The translations under genes and the position numbers were made by a program. Below the pieces are notes generated by a model. That model did not search any database and was not told the origin of the DNA. It saw nothing but the letters and a program-made list of their open reading frames with translations. A DNA stretch of 64,000 bases from Gammaproteobacteria bacterium (lineage in GTDB: Bacteria; Pseudomonadota; Gammaproteobacteria; Steroidobacterales; JABDKV01): positions 1-64,000 of the forward strand of contig JAOTXU010000005.1 of NCBI GenBank assembly GCA_029862165.1, read 5' to 3'. This document shows positions 47,690 through 57,581 of the stretch, in pieces. Position 1 is the stretch's first letter. Each line of letters opens with the position of its first letter.

Positions 47690-48820
47690 ATGCAGACTAG
47701 CAAAACCGTCGTCGTCATCACATTGCTCCCGGTGTTGTTGTTGACCGGATGCGATATCAGCGAATTTATGGCGGAAGACGCCAATATTATCAAGCTGACC
47801 GGCATCGTTATCCTGTGGTTTTTCCTGCCACTGCTGGCCTGGAGCTATCACAAGTTTCGGCGACCACGCCGAGAAGCCGAAATCCACCGAGTGTTCGATA
47901 TATTGCGGCTGGACAAAACGGTGCGTGAAGCATTCGACAGTGAGGACAGTGGCACCTTCCTCTCGTGGGCCGTTTTTTATACGTCGATCGTCAGCCTGAT
48001 TAGTATGGCGGTATTGTTATTCCCCAGTGAGTTGGGAATAGTAGAATTGCCGGCCGTTAAGGTCGGTGACACGGAGTTTCCACGCCCTGGTTCCCGATTG
48101 GTAATGGGTATGGCATTGCTCGGTGGTTACGTGTGGGGTATCCAGCATCTGCTTGCTCGTTACTCCCGCAATGACCTGCTACCGGTGGTCTATTACCAGC
48201 TTTCGTCGCGCATGATACTTGCGGGCGTCGTATCAGTGGCGTTATACAATGGATACAGTGCATTGATCGGTGGCAGCGATGAGGCCTTCGGCATGGACGC
48301 GTGGCCTGTGATCGGATTGTTGGTAGGCATGTTTCCACAACGCGGGTTGCGGTGGCTTACCGATCGCGTACCGTTTCTGTCACCAAAGTCTGAGTCCAGT
48401 GTCATCCCGTCGCCGCTGGATTTGGTCGAGGGCATCCAGTCTGAGGACATTCTGCGCTTTAATGAGATGGGCATCAGCGATTGTTACAACCTGGCGCGTG
48501 CTGACTACATTCCGCTGGTGCTGCGCACGCCCTACAGCGCCCGCGAATTGCTCGACTGGATACTGCAGGCCAAACTGTGCGCGTTGTTTACCGAGTCCCT
48601 CCCCGAGCTGCGTCAAAACGGCGTGCGTACCGCGCTTGACTTGAAGAAACTGACCCCTGAAGACATCACGACTATGGCGCAAGGGACGAAACTGACGGAA
48701 CGTGGTCTGACTCAGGGGCGCGAATTGATCGATCGAGATGAAGAAGTCGACCGGTTGCAGGCTGCAGCAGCCAAGCTCAGCCATTACCTGCGCGACAAGC
48801 ATGCTCTGGACGATGACTGA
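47690..48820 (+). CDS. Multi-pass membrane protein with C-terminal helical repeats
   Basis: A 376-residue protein I do not recognise. It starts with a lipobox-like signal (LLLTG-C, residues about 17-21) and then has about four further hydrophobic spans (about 34-52, 88-112, 135-155 and 172-190). The cytoplasmic-looking C-terminal third (about 245-376) is helical. A segment IQSEDILRFNEMGISDCYNL and one ELRQNGVRTALDLKKLTPED look like helix-hairpin-helix units. A lipid-anchored multi-pass protein is unusual. The downstream peptidase gene overlaps its stop, so they may work together. Confidence 0.6.
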   Translation: MQTSKTVVVITLLPVLLLTGCDISEFMAEDANIIKLTGIVILWFFLPLLAWSYHKFRRPRREAEIHRVFDILRLDKTVREAFDSEDSGTFLSWAVFYTSIVSLISMAVLLFPSELGIVELPAVKVGDTEFPRPGSRLVMGMALLGGYVWGIQHLLARYSRNDLLPVVYYQLSSRMILAGVVSVALYNGYSALIGGSDEAFGMDAWPVIGLLVGMFPQRGLRWLTDRVPFLSPKSESSVIPSPLDLVEGIQSEDILRFNEMGISDCYNLARADYIPLVLRTPYSARELLDWILQAKLCALFTESLPELRQNGVRTALDLKKLTPEDITTMAQGTKLTERGLTQGRELIDRDEEVDRLQAAAAKLSHYLRDKHALDDD

Positions 48821-49535
48821 GGAACAGCTCGACTTGCTGGCACCACACCAACCGGATGAACATTTTGTCATCCGCGAAAGTGCGCGCGCGAAGCACATGG
48901 CGATCAACGTTGGTGCGCATGGGGTAGTCGAAGTCGTTGTGCCACGTCATACCCGGCCAAAGATTGTTCAGGAATTTGTCGCACAACATCGTCAATGGAT
49001 CGATCGCGCTTTGAGCGAGCTGGAGAAGGACCGGCCACCGATAAAACGGGCGATGCCGGATGTCATTGAGCTGGCAGCCATCGACCGGCGATGGACTGTG
49101 CAGTATGGCAGCAAGCGATTGCAGGAGATTGGCGGTACTGTTCATGTGCCGGCAATACATGAAGACCGGCCGCAATGCCGGCAGCATTTGCAGCAGTGGC
49201 TAAAGAACACGGCACGGGAACACCTGGTCCCGAGACTAAACGGCCTCGCCGAGGAAACAGGATTTCACTACAAAAAGGTGCAAGTGCGCGGTCAGCGGAC
49301 CCGCTGGGGCAGTTATTCCTCCAGCGGGACGTTGAGCCTTAACTACTGTTTGCTGTTTTTGCAGCCGGAACTGGTCAAGCACCTGATGATGCACGAACTC
49401 TGCCATACGCGTGAGATGAGTCACTCGCGCCGCTTCTGGCGCCTGCTGGGCGAGTACCAACCGGATTTTCGCAGCCTGGAACGTCGTCTCGATGGCGCCT
49501 GGATCGATGTCCCTGGTTGGGTCGGTCTGCACTAG
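48813..49535 (+). CDS. YgjP-like zinc metallopeptidase (DUF45 family)
   Basis: A 240-residue protein with the DUF45/YgjP-type motif HELCHTREMSHSRRFW near residue 190-205 (zinc HExxH plus third-ligand His). The preceding TRWGSYSSSGTLSLNYCLLFL is typical of the family. ATG 48813 overlaps the stop of the previous gene. These proteins are SprT-like zinc-dependent peptidases of unclear target. It meets the SDR gene tail to tail. Confidence 0.85.
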   Translation: MTEEQLDLLAPHQPDEHFVIRESARAKHMAINVGAHGVVEVVVPRHTRPKIVQEFVAQHRQWIDRALSELEKDRPPIKRAMPDVIELAAIDRRWTVQYGSKRLQEIGGTVHVPAIHEDRPQCRQHLQQWLKNTAREHLVPRLNGLAEETGFHYKKVQVRGQRTRWGSYSSSGTLSLNYCLLFLQPELVKHLMMHELCHTREMSHSRRFWRLLGEYQPDFRSLERRLDGAWIDVPGWVGLH

Positions 49536-49538
49536 GGC

Positions 49539-50357
49539 TTACAAAAACAAATCAGGAAGCAGCGCCTCGCTCGGATCGACTGCATAGTTTGTAAAATCAC
49601 TGACGCCTGCTGTGCGCAGCACATCGTCATCGAGCAGAAACTGACCGCTATAGTCGCGGTCGTCGTTGCACAGTATCGCGTGCGCCGCGTCTCCCATGAT
49701 TTCCGGTTTACGGCAGTTTTTTGGATCGAACGGTCCACCCAATGCTCTCAGCGCGGCCGTAGCAATGACCGTCCGCGGCCACAGCGCGTTTACGGCGATA
49801 CGGCCGGCAAATTCTTTGGCCATACCTAAAACACACATGCTCATACCGTATTTCGACATGGTGTAGGCGGTGTGTGGCCCGAACCACGCCGGATCGAGGT
49901 TCAATGGTGGTGCGAGATTAAGAATGTGCGCTTTTTCCGCCTCGAGCAAATGTGGCAGGCAGGCCTGACTACAGGCAAAGGTACCGCGCACATTGATCGA
50001 GAACATCAGATCGAAGCGTTTCATCGGCGTTTCCAGGGTGCCGGTCAAACTAATGGCGCTGGCATTGTTGACGAGTATGTCTATGCCACCGAACTTGTCA
50101 GTTGCCAGCGCAACAGCTTCAGCTATAGCGGTTTCGTCACGCACATCCATTTGCACAGCCAGGGCGTTGCCACCAGCGTCAATCATCTCCTGCGCAGCAG
50201 TATGAATTGTGCCCGGCAAAATTCGGTGTGGCTTGTCCGTCTTTGAGGCAACAACAATATTGGCGCCGTCGCGTGCGGCACGTAATGCGATGGCTTTGCC
50301 GATGCCGCGACTGGAACCGGTAATGAATAGTGTCTTACCGGCGAGTGTCTTGGGCAT
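49539..50357 (-). CDS. SDR family oxidoreductase (HSDL2-like)
   Basis: A 272-residue short-chain dehydrogenase with TGSSRGIG (residues about 13-20), NNAS, and the active-site YTMSK rather than the more common YxxSK with Ser nearby. SKTDKPHRILPGTIHTAAQE is the insertion seen in hydroxysteroid-dehydrogenase-like 2 proteins, which act on peroxisomal or lipid substrates in eukaryotes. Its ATG shares one base with the acnA stop (TGATG), so it is made with aconitase. Substrate unknown. Confidence 0.82.
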   Translation of the reverse strand: MPKTLAGKTLFITGSSRGIGKAIALRAARDGANIVVASKTDKPHRILPGTIHTAAQEMIDAGGNALAVQMDVRDETAIAEAVALATDKFGGIDILVNNASAISLTGTLETPMKRFDLMFSINVRGTFACSQACLPHLLEAEKAHILNLAPPLNLDPAWFGPHTAYTMSKYGMSMCVLGMAKEFAGRIAVNALWPRTVIATAALRALGGPFDPKNCRKPEIMGDAAHAILCNDDRDYSGQFLLDDDVLRTAGVSDFTNYAVDPSEALLPDLFL

Positions 50358-53104
50358 CAGGCTGTACTCGCGATCTGTCGGAGTACATAGTGCAAAATCC
50401 CGCCGTTACGGTAGTAATCCCGCTCTTTTGGCGTGTCGATACGCACACGCGCCGTAAAGCTTTTTGGTTGACCACCGTTTTCCGAGGTCGCAGTAATGCT
50501 AACTTCGGTGGCATGGCCGTTATCCAGGCCGGTAATGGAATAGCGCTCCTTGCCAGTCAGGCCCAACGACACGGCGTTGTCGCCGTTCATGAATTGCAAC
50601 GGCAACACGCCCATGCCGATCAGATTGGACCGATGAATGCGTTCGAAACTTGTCGTCAGCACAGCCTTGATTCCAAGAAGCAAGGTGCCTTTGGCGGCCC
50701 AGTCCCGTGACGAACCGGTGCCGTACTCGCTGCCGGCGATGACAACCAGTGGCGTGTCACTGGCCGCGTATTTCTGCGCCGCCGCATAAATGGACATCTG
50801 TTCACCGGACGGGATGTGCGTCGTCCAGCCGCCCTCGGTCCCGGGTGCGAGTTGATTGCGTAAGCGTATATTGGCAAAGGTGCCACGCATCATGACTTCG
50901 TGATTACCGCGTCGCGACCCATAAGAGTTGAAGTCCTTGGGTTCGACGCCACACGATTGCAGGTATTGTGCCGCAGGGCTGTCAATGGCAATGCTGCCGG
51001 CCGGCGAGATATGATCCGTCGTGACCGTATCACCCAGCAACGCAATACAACGGGCACCCTCTATGTCCTCAATGGCATCGAGTTGCTGACTCATGCCGAC
51101 AAAGTAGGGCGGGTTGCGTACATAAGTCGATGCCTCATCCCACTGGTAGATTTCACCGGCCGGGACTTCAAGTCCATTCCAGTTGTCATCCCCCGCAAAT
51201 ACGCTGTCATAGCTGCGCTTGAACATGTTCGAATCGATGCTGCCCATGACCGTTTCTTGTATCTGCTCACGTTTGGGCCAGATGTCTTTCAGATATACGG
51301 GTTTGCGGTTTTTATCGTCGCCCAGGGAATCTGTGTACAGATCGACATCCATATTCCCGGCCAACGCATAGGCGACTACCAGCGGTGGTGAGGCCAGGAA
51401 ATTCATGCGAATGTTTTGGTGAATGCGCCCTTCAAAGTTTCGGTTACCCGATAATACCGAGCAGCCAACGATGTCGTGTTCAGTTACGGCAGCCGAGATC
51501 TCCGGACGTAACGGGCCGGAGTTGCCAATGCAGGTTGTGCAACCGTACCCGACCGTATGAAAGCCCAACGCCTCTAGATCATCGTCCAGTCCGGCCTTTT
51601 GTAAGTAATTGGTAACTACCCTGGAGCCCGGTGCCAGACTGGTCTTGACCCAGGGTTTCGAAGTGAGCCCCTTTGCGCGCGCATTGCGTGCCAATAGACC
51701 GGCGGCCAGCATGACGTCGGGGTTCGAAGTATTCGTGCAACTTGTAATAGCCGCGATCAACACTGCGCCGTCTTTGATCGTAAATTTCTCGCCATCGACC
51801 GACACCTGGTCCGCGCCATGCAATTCAGAGTTTGATGCGCCGACGGCCGTGTCACCACCTTCGTCCTCGAAGCGGCTTTCGTTGCTGCTCTTCTTGCCGC
51901 GCTCCATGTGGATCGGTTCCATGAGGCTGGCAAACTTGCCGCTGGCGTTGCGTAGGGCGATGCGGTCTTGCGGGCGTTTGGGACCGGCAATACTGGGCAC
52001 TACCGTGGCCAAATCCAGTTCAACGACCTGTGAGTATTCGGGGTCCGGATCGTTTTCATTCTGCCAAAGTGTTTGTTCTTTGGCATAAGCTTCGACCAGG
52101 CGGATGCGATCTTGGTCGCGACCGGAGAGATCCATGTATCGCAGAGTTTGCTCGTCAATCGGAAATATCGCACAGGTGCTGCCAAATTCCGGTGACATGT
52201 TGCCCAGCGTGGCACGGTCAGCCAGCGGTAATGCGGCGATACCGGAACCAAAAAACTCGACAAACTTGCCCACCACACCGGTCTCACGCATCAGTTCGGT
52301 TACTGTGAGCACCAAATCTGTTGCCGTTGCGCCTTCCGGCAGCGTGCCGATCAGTCGTACCCCGACTACTTGCGGGATTAGCATGGTAATGGCCTGACCG
52401 AGCATCGCGGCCTCGGCCTCGATACCGCCGACACCCCAACCGAGCACGCCGAGCCCGTTAATCATTGTGGTATGTGAATCCGTTCCGACGAGGGTGTCAG
52501 GATAGGCTATCTGCCGACCGTCAATTTCCGAATCGAAAACGACGCGCGCCAGGTACTCCAGGTTGACCTGGTGGACGATGCCGGTATTTGGCGGCACTAC
52601 TTTGAAATTGCTGAATCCATTTTGACCCCAACGCAGGAATGCGTAGCGTTCACGATTGCGTTGAAACTCTATTTTGTTATTGACATCCAGCGCGTCGGCG
52701 CGCCCGTAGGAATCTACCTGAACCGAATGGTCGATGACCAGTTCGGCAGGGGCAAGCGGATTAATCGCATCGGCTTTCCCACCCAGGGCAACAATAGCGT
52801 CACGCATTGCCGCAAGATCAACAACCGCAGGGACTCCGGTAAAATCCTGCATGATGACCCGCGAGGGTGTGAAGGCAATTTCCTGGCTCGGCGTCGCTTT
52901 GGGTTGCCAGTTGGCCAGTGCCTGGATGTCGTCGGCGGCGACGTCTACACCGTCTTCATGACGTAACAGATTTTCCAGCAGAATCTTAAGTGAGTAGGGC
53001 AGTCGCTCCAGCTTGATGCCTTCAATACTGTCCAGCCTGAAGATGTCGTATTGTTTATCGCCCACTGCAAGCTGGCTGCGGGCGTTATCACGCAATGCGG
53101 TCAT
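50357..53104 (-). CDS. acnA: Aconitate hydratase AcnA
   Basis: A 915-residue aconitase/IRP-type enzyme. The [4Fe-4S] ligands are in [10 protein letters not shown] and [11 protein letters not shown]. The C-terminal swivel domain (about 700-900) contains [16 protein letters not shown], the substrate loop. It interconverts citrate and isocitrate. Length and motifs fit AcnA rather than AcnB. ATG 53104. It is followed directly on the same strand by the SDR gene. Confidence 0.96.
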   Translation of the reverse strand: MTALRDNARSQLAVGDKQYDIFRLDSIEGIKLERLPYSLKILLENLLRHEDGVDVAADDIQALANWQPKATPSQEIAFTPSRVIMQDFTGVPAVVDLAAMRDAIVALGGKADAINPLAPAELVIDHSVQVDSYGRADALDVNNKIEFQRNRERYAFLRWGQNGFSNFKVVPPNTGIVHQVNLEYLARVVFDSEIDGRQIAYPDTLVGTDSHTTMINGLGVLGWGVGGIEAEAAMLGQAITMLIPQVVGVRLIGTLPEGATATDLVLTVTELMRETGVVGKFVEFFGSGIAALPLADRATLGNMSPEFGSTCAIFPIDEQTLRYMDLSGRDQDRIRLVEAYAKEQTLWQNENDPDPEYSQVVELDLATVVPSIAGPKRPQDRIALRNASGKFASLMEPIHMERGKKSSNESRFEDEGGDTAVGASNSELHGADQVSVDGEKFTIKDGAVLIAAITSCTNTSNPDVMLAAGLLARNARAKGLTSKPWVKTSLAPGSRVVTNYLQKAGLDDDLEALGFHTVGYGCTTCIGNSGPLRPEISAAVTEHDIVGCSVLSGNRNFEGRIHQNIRMNFLASPPLVVAYALAGNMDVDLYTDSLGDDKNRKPVYLKDIWPKREQIQETVMGSIDSNMFKRSYDSVFAGDDNWNGLEVPAGEIYQWDEASTYVRNPPYFVGMSQQLDAIEDIEGARCIALLGDTVTTDHISPAGSIAIDSPAAQYLQSCGVEPKDFNSYGSRRGNHEVMMRGTFANIRLRNQLAPGTEGGWTTHIPSGEQMSIYAAAQKYAASDTPLVVIAGSEYGTGSSRDWAAKGTLLLGIKAVLTTSFERIHRSNLIGMGVLPLQFMNGDNAVSLGLTGKERYSITGLDNGHATEVSITATSENGGQPKSFTARVRIDTPKERDYYRNGGILHYVLRQIASTA

Positions 53105-53140
53105 TCCTTGGTTCTCCGTGTGAGTCAGCGCGAGGCGGGA

Positions 53141-54259
53141 TTATACAGCGCTTTGTACTGCGTGGGTCGCGGTCGCCGCCACGATGACGCCACCGCCCAG
53201 ACAGCGTGCCCCGTCATAGACCACCGCGTATTGGCCGGGAGTGATCGCCCACTGTGGCTGGTCAAAATCGACACGACACGATTTTTCATCCAGTAATGTC
53301 AAAATTCCGGCTGCTGGCGATTGCCGGTAACGGCTGCTGACCTGGCATCGGAGCTCGCTTTTGTCCGGTGGCCCGTTGATCCAATGCATTGTCGTCGCTG
53401 CCAGGCTCTGCGAGTACAGCATCGGGTCGTCGTGACCCTGAACCACAGTCAAAACATTGCGCTCGACGTCCTTGGCGGCAACATACCAGGGCTCGCCATT
53501 GCTGCCGCTGACACCACCTATACCCAGGCCCTGTCGCTGGCCGAGTGTGTAAAAGGCCAGTCCGATATGTCTTCCGACAATCCGGTCATCAGTTGTGCGG
53601 ATGTCGCCCGGTTCACAGGGCAGATGTTCCTGAAGGAACTCCCGAAACGGTCTCTCCCCGATAAAGCAGATACCGGTGCTGTCACGCTTGCGCGAGTTAC
53701 CTAGTCCGGCCGCTAATGCGATTTTCCGCACTTTCGTCTTATACATTTCACCCAGCGGGAAAAGCGCGTTGCTCAACGCGCTCTCGGGCACGGCGTGCAG
53801 GAAATAACTCTGATCCTTGTCCTCATCCAGTCCGCGCAATAGTTGGGTTGCGCCATCGACGGTGCGACGCCGCACATAATGCCCGGTCGCCACAAGGTCC
53901 GCCCCGAGACGCTGCGCGTGCTCCAGAAAACTGCCAAACTTGATTTCGCGATTACACAACACATCTGGGTTGGGTGTATGACCGGATTCCAAACCGGCCA
54001 GGAACATGTCGAAAACCTGTTTGCGGTATTGTGTAGCGAAACTAACCTTGTGCAGCGGCAGGCCAAGCTGCCTGCAGACACTGCTTGCATCTTGAAAGTC
54101 TTCGGCCGCGGTGCAGTAGCCCTGCTCATCTTCATCCCAGTTAAACATGAACAAACCATGGACGTCGTAGCCCATATCCTGCAACAGCAGCGCTGCTACT
54201 GAGGAGTCCACCCCGCCGGACATCCCGACAACGACGCGTTGAATTTGCTTGATAGTCAT
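53141..54259 (-). CDS. mnmA: tRNA-specific 2-thiouridylase MnmA
   Basis: A 372-residue enzyme that thiolates U34 of tRNA-Lys, -Glu and -Gln. PP-loop GMSGGVDSSVAALLL is at about 11-25; catalytic cysteines lie in VLCNREIKFG and STGICFIGERP. ATG 54259 is used; TTG codons upstream are possible. In many gammaproteobacteria mnmA is next to purB, but here the two are about 6 kb apart. A plus-strand promoter region with a CRP site lies just upstream. Confidence 0.95.
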   Translation of the reverse strand: MTIKQIQRVVVGMSGGVDSSVAALLLQDMGYDVHGLFMFNWDEDEQGYCTAAEDFQDASSVCRQLGLPLHKVSFATQYRKQVFDMFLAGLESGHTPNPDVLCNREIKFGSFLEHAQRLGADLVATGHYVRRRTVDGATQLLRGLDEDKDQSYFLHAVPESALSNALFPLGEMYKTKVRKIALAAGLGNSRKRDSTGICFIGERPFREFLQEHLPCEPGDIRTTDDRIVGRHIGLAFYTLGQRQGLGIGGVSGSNGEPWYVAAKDVERNVLTVVQGHDDPMLYSQSLAATTMHWINGPPDKSELRCQVSSRYRQSPAAGILTLLDEKSCRVDFDQPQWAITPGQYAVVYDGARCLGGGVIVAATATHAVQSAV

Positions 54260-54420
54260 GATCAACAAGGGAGCGGTGAGGTTGGACAGCGGGTTGCCAG
54301 TACAGGCAAAATAATGGCTATATCATAGGGTTTATCAGCGGATGACCGGCACCCGCAGCGGACCCTTTCCAGATCGCGTCTCAACCGACCCGCCATTAGC
54401 GACGCAGTTTAACAGAATAC

Positions 54421-54436
54421 TGTGATCACGATCACA
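54421..54436. promoter_or_regulatory. CRP/cAMP-receptor consensus site upstream of the Slam-like gene
   Basis: TGTGA-TCACGA-TCACA is a perfect match to the CRP palindrome (TGTGA, six bases, TCACA). A -10-like TGGATAAAT lies at 54456-54464, which would put the start of transcription near 54470 and the site centre near -41.5, a class II position. The site is 91 bases before the proposed start codon. It could also act on mnmA on the other strand. Confidence 0.6.
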
Positions 54437-54526
54437 CCGAGCGCCCGGTGCTTTCTGGATAAATGTGTTACGAGTTTTGACACCCGTGCTGCCAGCGGCG
54501 GCTAAGGATTGTGGGGAGCGGTCGTT

Positions 54527-55843
54527 TTGCTTAAAAAAGGCCTGCATGAATTTGTAGGAGCATTGGCGATAGGCCTGTTCATGGTCTGTAATGCTGTGTG
54601 CGCCGATGAGGAAGTCCTGCGTCAGGCCGAATCCTTTATTAATGACGGCCGTCATGCTGACGCAAGACAGATACTCGAGCCATTGGAAGCCGAGTATATT
54701 GGCGATCCTCGCTACGACTATCTGATGGGACTGGCCTTTCTGGAAACCGGCGATCCGGGTCTGGCCGTATTTGCCCTGCAACGGGCGATAGCTAATGATC
54801 CACGCTTTGCGGGCGCCCGTGTGGATTTGGGCCGGGCCTACTACGCGTCCGGCGCCTACAAAGATGCCCGTGACGAGTTCGAGCGACTGCGTGATGAAAA
54901 TCCCCCGCCGGCCGCCCGTCGGGCGATTGAAGAATACTTGTCCCTGATCGCCAATCGGCAACGGCGTTTGCGGATGGAATATCGCCTGGGTGCACGCACC
55001 GGTTATGACAGCAATGCAAACAGTGCAACAGCCATCAATGCATTCCTGGGCTTCAACCTGCTGGAGGAGAGCCGCGAAACATCCAGTTCCTTCGCAGAGT
55101 TCAGCGGTAACATAGTTATACTCAAGCCCCTCAGTGCGAACTTGTTACTGGACACTCGTCTGGGGCTGCGCCGCCGCAACAACCCAGATGCTTCTTTTGT
55201 TAATTCGAGTAATGGCGATCTAAGTGTCGGTATTAAGCACGTCACGGAAGGTGTCAGCAAATCACTGCGTCTGCAAGCCTACCGGGTCGACGTAGACGAC
55301 AAACTAAATAGCCAAGGCGTGGCGTTGGCCGGTGCCTGGGACTTTAATGTACGCGAGAAATTGCGGGTCGGTGTTCTCGGCCGCGTAGGACAAACGACCT
55401 TTGGTAATGGCCTGGAAATAAAGGACGTTGATCAATACCTGTTTGGCGTCTCCGCCGGCTGGACTTACGGTGACGGAGACCGTGCTTCGCTCGGCGGTTC
55501 GTTGCTCGTCGGAAGCGACGATCCGCGGCGCTCCGGATCGCGTTATGCCCGCGATCTGGCGGGTCTGCGTTTCAACGCCGGGTGGTCCTTTAGTTCTCAA
55601 TTTAGGGCTCAGTTCACGGCAGGATTGATGCATTCCGATTATGATGAGGTCTTCTTTGAGCAGCAGTTCAATTCGCCGCGCTCTGATACATTGGTCCAAG
55701 CTGCAGTAAAACTTGACTGGCGAATCTCTTCGAAGTGGCTTATGTCACACGTTGTTAGTTACGCGAACAATGATACTGAGGTAGATGTATTCGCGTTTGA
55801 GCGAGTGGAAACCAGTCTAAGTATTAATCGTGTTTGGCGTTGA
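54527..55843 (+). CDS. Slam-like outer-membrane translocon (TPR plus barrel)
   Basis: A 438-residue exported protein. A signal peptide (about 5-25, GALAIGLFMVCNAVCA) precedes TPR-like repeats (about 28-150; DYLMGLAFLETGDPGLAVFA and RVDLGRAYYASGAYKDARDE), then a long beta-rich domain with strands such as LLLDTRLGLRRRNNPDA, ending in aromatic strands. The TPR-plus-barrel order and length match Slam (surface lipoprotein assembly modifier, type XI secretion). TTG 54527 has GGGGAG before it; TTG 54509 is the longer alternative. The secreted FecR-type gene downstream is a plausible cargo. Confidence 0.75.
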   Translation: MLKKGLHEFVGALAIGLFMVCNAVCADEEVLRQAESFINDGRHADARQILEPLEAEYIGDPRYDYLMGLAFLETGDPGLAVFALQRAIANDPRFAGARVDLGRAYYASGAYKDARDEFERLRDENPPPAARRAIEEYLSLIANRQRRLRMEYRLGARTGYDSNANSATAINAFLGFNLLEESRETSSSFAEFSGNIVILKPLSANLLLDTRLGLRRRNNPDASFVNSSNGDLSVGIKHVTEGVSKSLRLQAYRVDVDDKLNSQGVALAGAWDFNVREKLRVGVLGRVGQTTFGNGLEIKDVDQYLFGVSAGWTYGDGDRASLGGSLLVGSDDPRRSGSRYARDLAGLRFNAGWSFSSQFRAQFTAGLMHSDYDEVFFEQQFNSPRSDTLVQAAVKLDWRISSKWLMSHVVSYANNDTEVDVFAFERVETSLSINRVWR

Positions 55844-55885
55844 TTGAGTCTTTAAGTTAAACAAAAACGAATAATTTTCCAAATT

Positions 55886-55933
55886 CGTGAGTGCTATCAC
55901 AGCGATATCTCTTTGTATGTGAGTAGGCTCACA
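55886..55933. promoter_or_regulatory. Two tandem CRP-type palindromes upstream of the FecR-domain gene
   Basis: CGTGA-GTGCTA-TCACA (55886-55901) and TGTGA-GTAGGC-TCACA (55918-55933) are two CRP-type palindromes. The second is perfect and the first has one mismatch. Their centres are 32 bases apart, about three helical turns. A possible extended -10 (TGCTATCTG, 55966-55974) lies downstream. They sit in the gap between the Slam-like and FecR genes. Confidence 0.6.
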
Positions 55934-56021
55934 GACCTTTCACCTCGTTTCCTGTAACTTTCGCTTGCTATCTGGGACAAGTGGCGTTTTCGTTTTTTGA
56001 GTGGAATTAAGGGTATTGGAT

Positions 56022-57530
56022 ATGAACAGGCTTATCACTAATTTTTGGCGCTTACCGGTGGCGTGCTTGCTGATGGCATTGCCATTGGCTGTAGCGCACG
56101 CAGATGCCGGACAGGCGCTGTTTGTATATGGCAAGGCTTATGTCGTGTCGCCTGATGGCAGCAGAACTGCCCTCAGAAAAGGCAGCACAGTGCAGTCTGG
56201 CGATACAATCGTGACCTCGGCCAACGGTCGTGTGCAGATGCGTATGGACGACGGTGGCTTGCTGGCATTGCGGCCGCAGACTGAGTTTGTCATTGAAGAA
56301 TTTAACTTTCCGTCGGCGGCGGGCAGCAGCTCTGCCAGCAACGGAGAGCCGAGAAGTTTCTTCGCGCTGGTCAAGGGCGGATTTCGCTCGATAACAGGCG
56401 CGATTGGTAAAGCCGACAAGTCAGACTATCGTGTACGCACACCGGTCGCGACTATTGGTATTCGTGGTACGGACTATACGGCAGTGTTTTGCGACACTGA
56501 TTGCGCGCGTGGCACCTCAAAGGGCCTGTACGTTGGCGTTACCGATGGTGGCGTGACCCTGGTAAACCGTGGCGGATCGCTTGATCTGAACCCTGGTCAG
56601 TTTGGGTTTGTGCGTGATTCTGTATCGGTTCCTGAAAAATCGGCTGCTGCCGCCAGGATGCTCGCGGCTGAAGTCGCGCCTGAGGCAGGTGATTCCGAAG
56701 ACGCAGGCGTGAGCGCCGAAGTTGCTACCGTTGCCGAAGGCAATGTCGACCTGACATCAGGTACGGAAGTAGGTAGCGATAGTGGTGCGGTGGCTTACGC
56801 GACCGGCCCGCTTGGCAGCAGCAGTGGGTTCGCGGGCGTAGCCGCTCAGGGTTCCTCCGGCAAGGTCGTAGATGCGGAAGGCAATCCTGTTGCTTTCATG
56901 GCCGACTCTCCGCTGGGAACTGCGACGATTGAGCAAAACGGTAGCCAGGCGGTTAACGTCGGTCGCGATACTGATCGTCAGGGCGCCACCGGTTTACACT
57001 GGGGTCGTTGGACGACTGGTTCTGTGAACGTCACATCGGCGGGCGAAACGATCAACCAAAACGTTGATAACAGCAGCCTGCACTATGTAACGGGTGCTGA
57101 CGGCAACGCCGCTGTGCAACTGCCCAGCGAAGGTTCAGCCAATTTCGCACTGGTCGGTAACACCAATCCGACGGATAATCACGGCAACGTGGGTACCCTC
57201 GGTTCGGCTAGCCTGTCTGCGGACTTTACGAATCAGACCGCTGATGCTGATGTCAGCTTGTCTTTCGACGAGACCAGCCAGGTGTGGGACGCCTCGGCGC
57301 AGGATGTTGACATCAACAGCGATGCCACATTCGGCGGAGAGTTCGACTCTGTAACGGTAACCGATGCCGCCGGCGGAACTACGGCCGACGGAGCGGGTGA
57401 TGTCTCCGGCTTCTTCAGTGGCGACGCTGATGGCAACCTCAGTGGCGCGGGCATGAGCTACTCGATGACTGAGGGCGATGACAGTGTCTCTGGCGCTGCA
57501 GCCTTCCAGGTTGAAGGTGGCAGTCAATAA
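56022..57530 (+). CDS. Secreted FecR-domain protein with TbpB-like C-terminal barrel
   Basis: A 502-residue exported protein. The signal peptide covers about 1-28 (CLLMALPLAVAHADA, no lipobox Cys). A FecR domain lies at about 35-185 (GDTIVTSANGRVQMRMDDGG, then VRTPVATIGIRGTDYTAVFC). A low-complexity Gly/Ser/Ala middle follows (about 200-370). The C-terminal part (about 370-502) has FALVGNTNPT, ASLSADFTNQTADADVSL and VSGFFSGDADGNLSGAG, a pattern like the barrel handle of TbpB and other Slam cargo. No sigma-factor gene is nearby, so it is not a classical FecR signal-transduction protein. Cargo role is inference. Confidence 0.8.
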   Translation: MNRLITNFWRLPVACLLMALPLAVAHADAGQALFVYGKAYVVSPDGSRTALRKGSTVQSGDTIVTSANGRVQMRMDDGGLLALRPQTEFVIEEFNFPSAAGSSSASNGEPRSFFALVKGGFRSITGAIGKADKSDYRVRTPVATIGIRGTDYTAVFCDTDCARGTSKGLYVGVTDGGVTLVNRGGSLDLNPGQFGFVRDSVSVPEKSAAAARMLAAEVAPEAGDSEDAGVSAEVATVAEGNVDLTSGTEVGSDSGAVAYATGPLGSSSGFAGVAAQGSSGKVVDAEGNPVAFMADSPLGTATIEQNGSQAVNVGRDTDRQGATGLHWGRWTTGSVNVTSAGETINQNVDNSSLHYVTGADGNAAVQLPSEGSANFALVGNTNPTDNHGNVGTLGSASLSADFTNQTADADVSLSFDETSQVWDASAQDVDINSDATFGGEFDSVTVTDAAGGTTADGAGDVSGFFSGDADGNLSGAGMSYSMTEGDDSVSGAAAFQVEGGSQ

Positions 57531-57553
57531 TACGCGGCTCTTACCGCACAACG

Positions 57554-57581
57554 AGGCCCGCTTTAGAGCGGGCCTTTTTTT
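57554..57581 (+). terminator. Rho-independent terminator after the FecR-domain gene
   Basis: AGGCCCGCT (57554-57562) pairs perfectly with AGCGGGCCT (57567-57575) around a TTAG loop, followed by six T. This is the clearest intrinsic terminator in the window and ends the Slam-like/FecR unit 24 bases after its stop. Confidence 0.93.
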
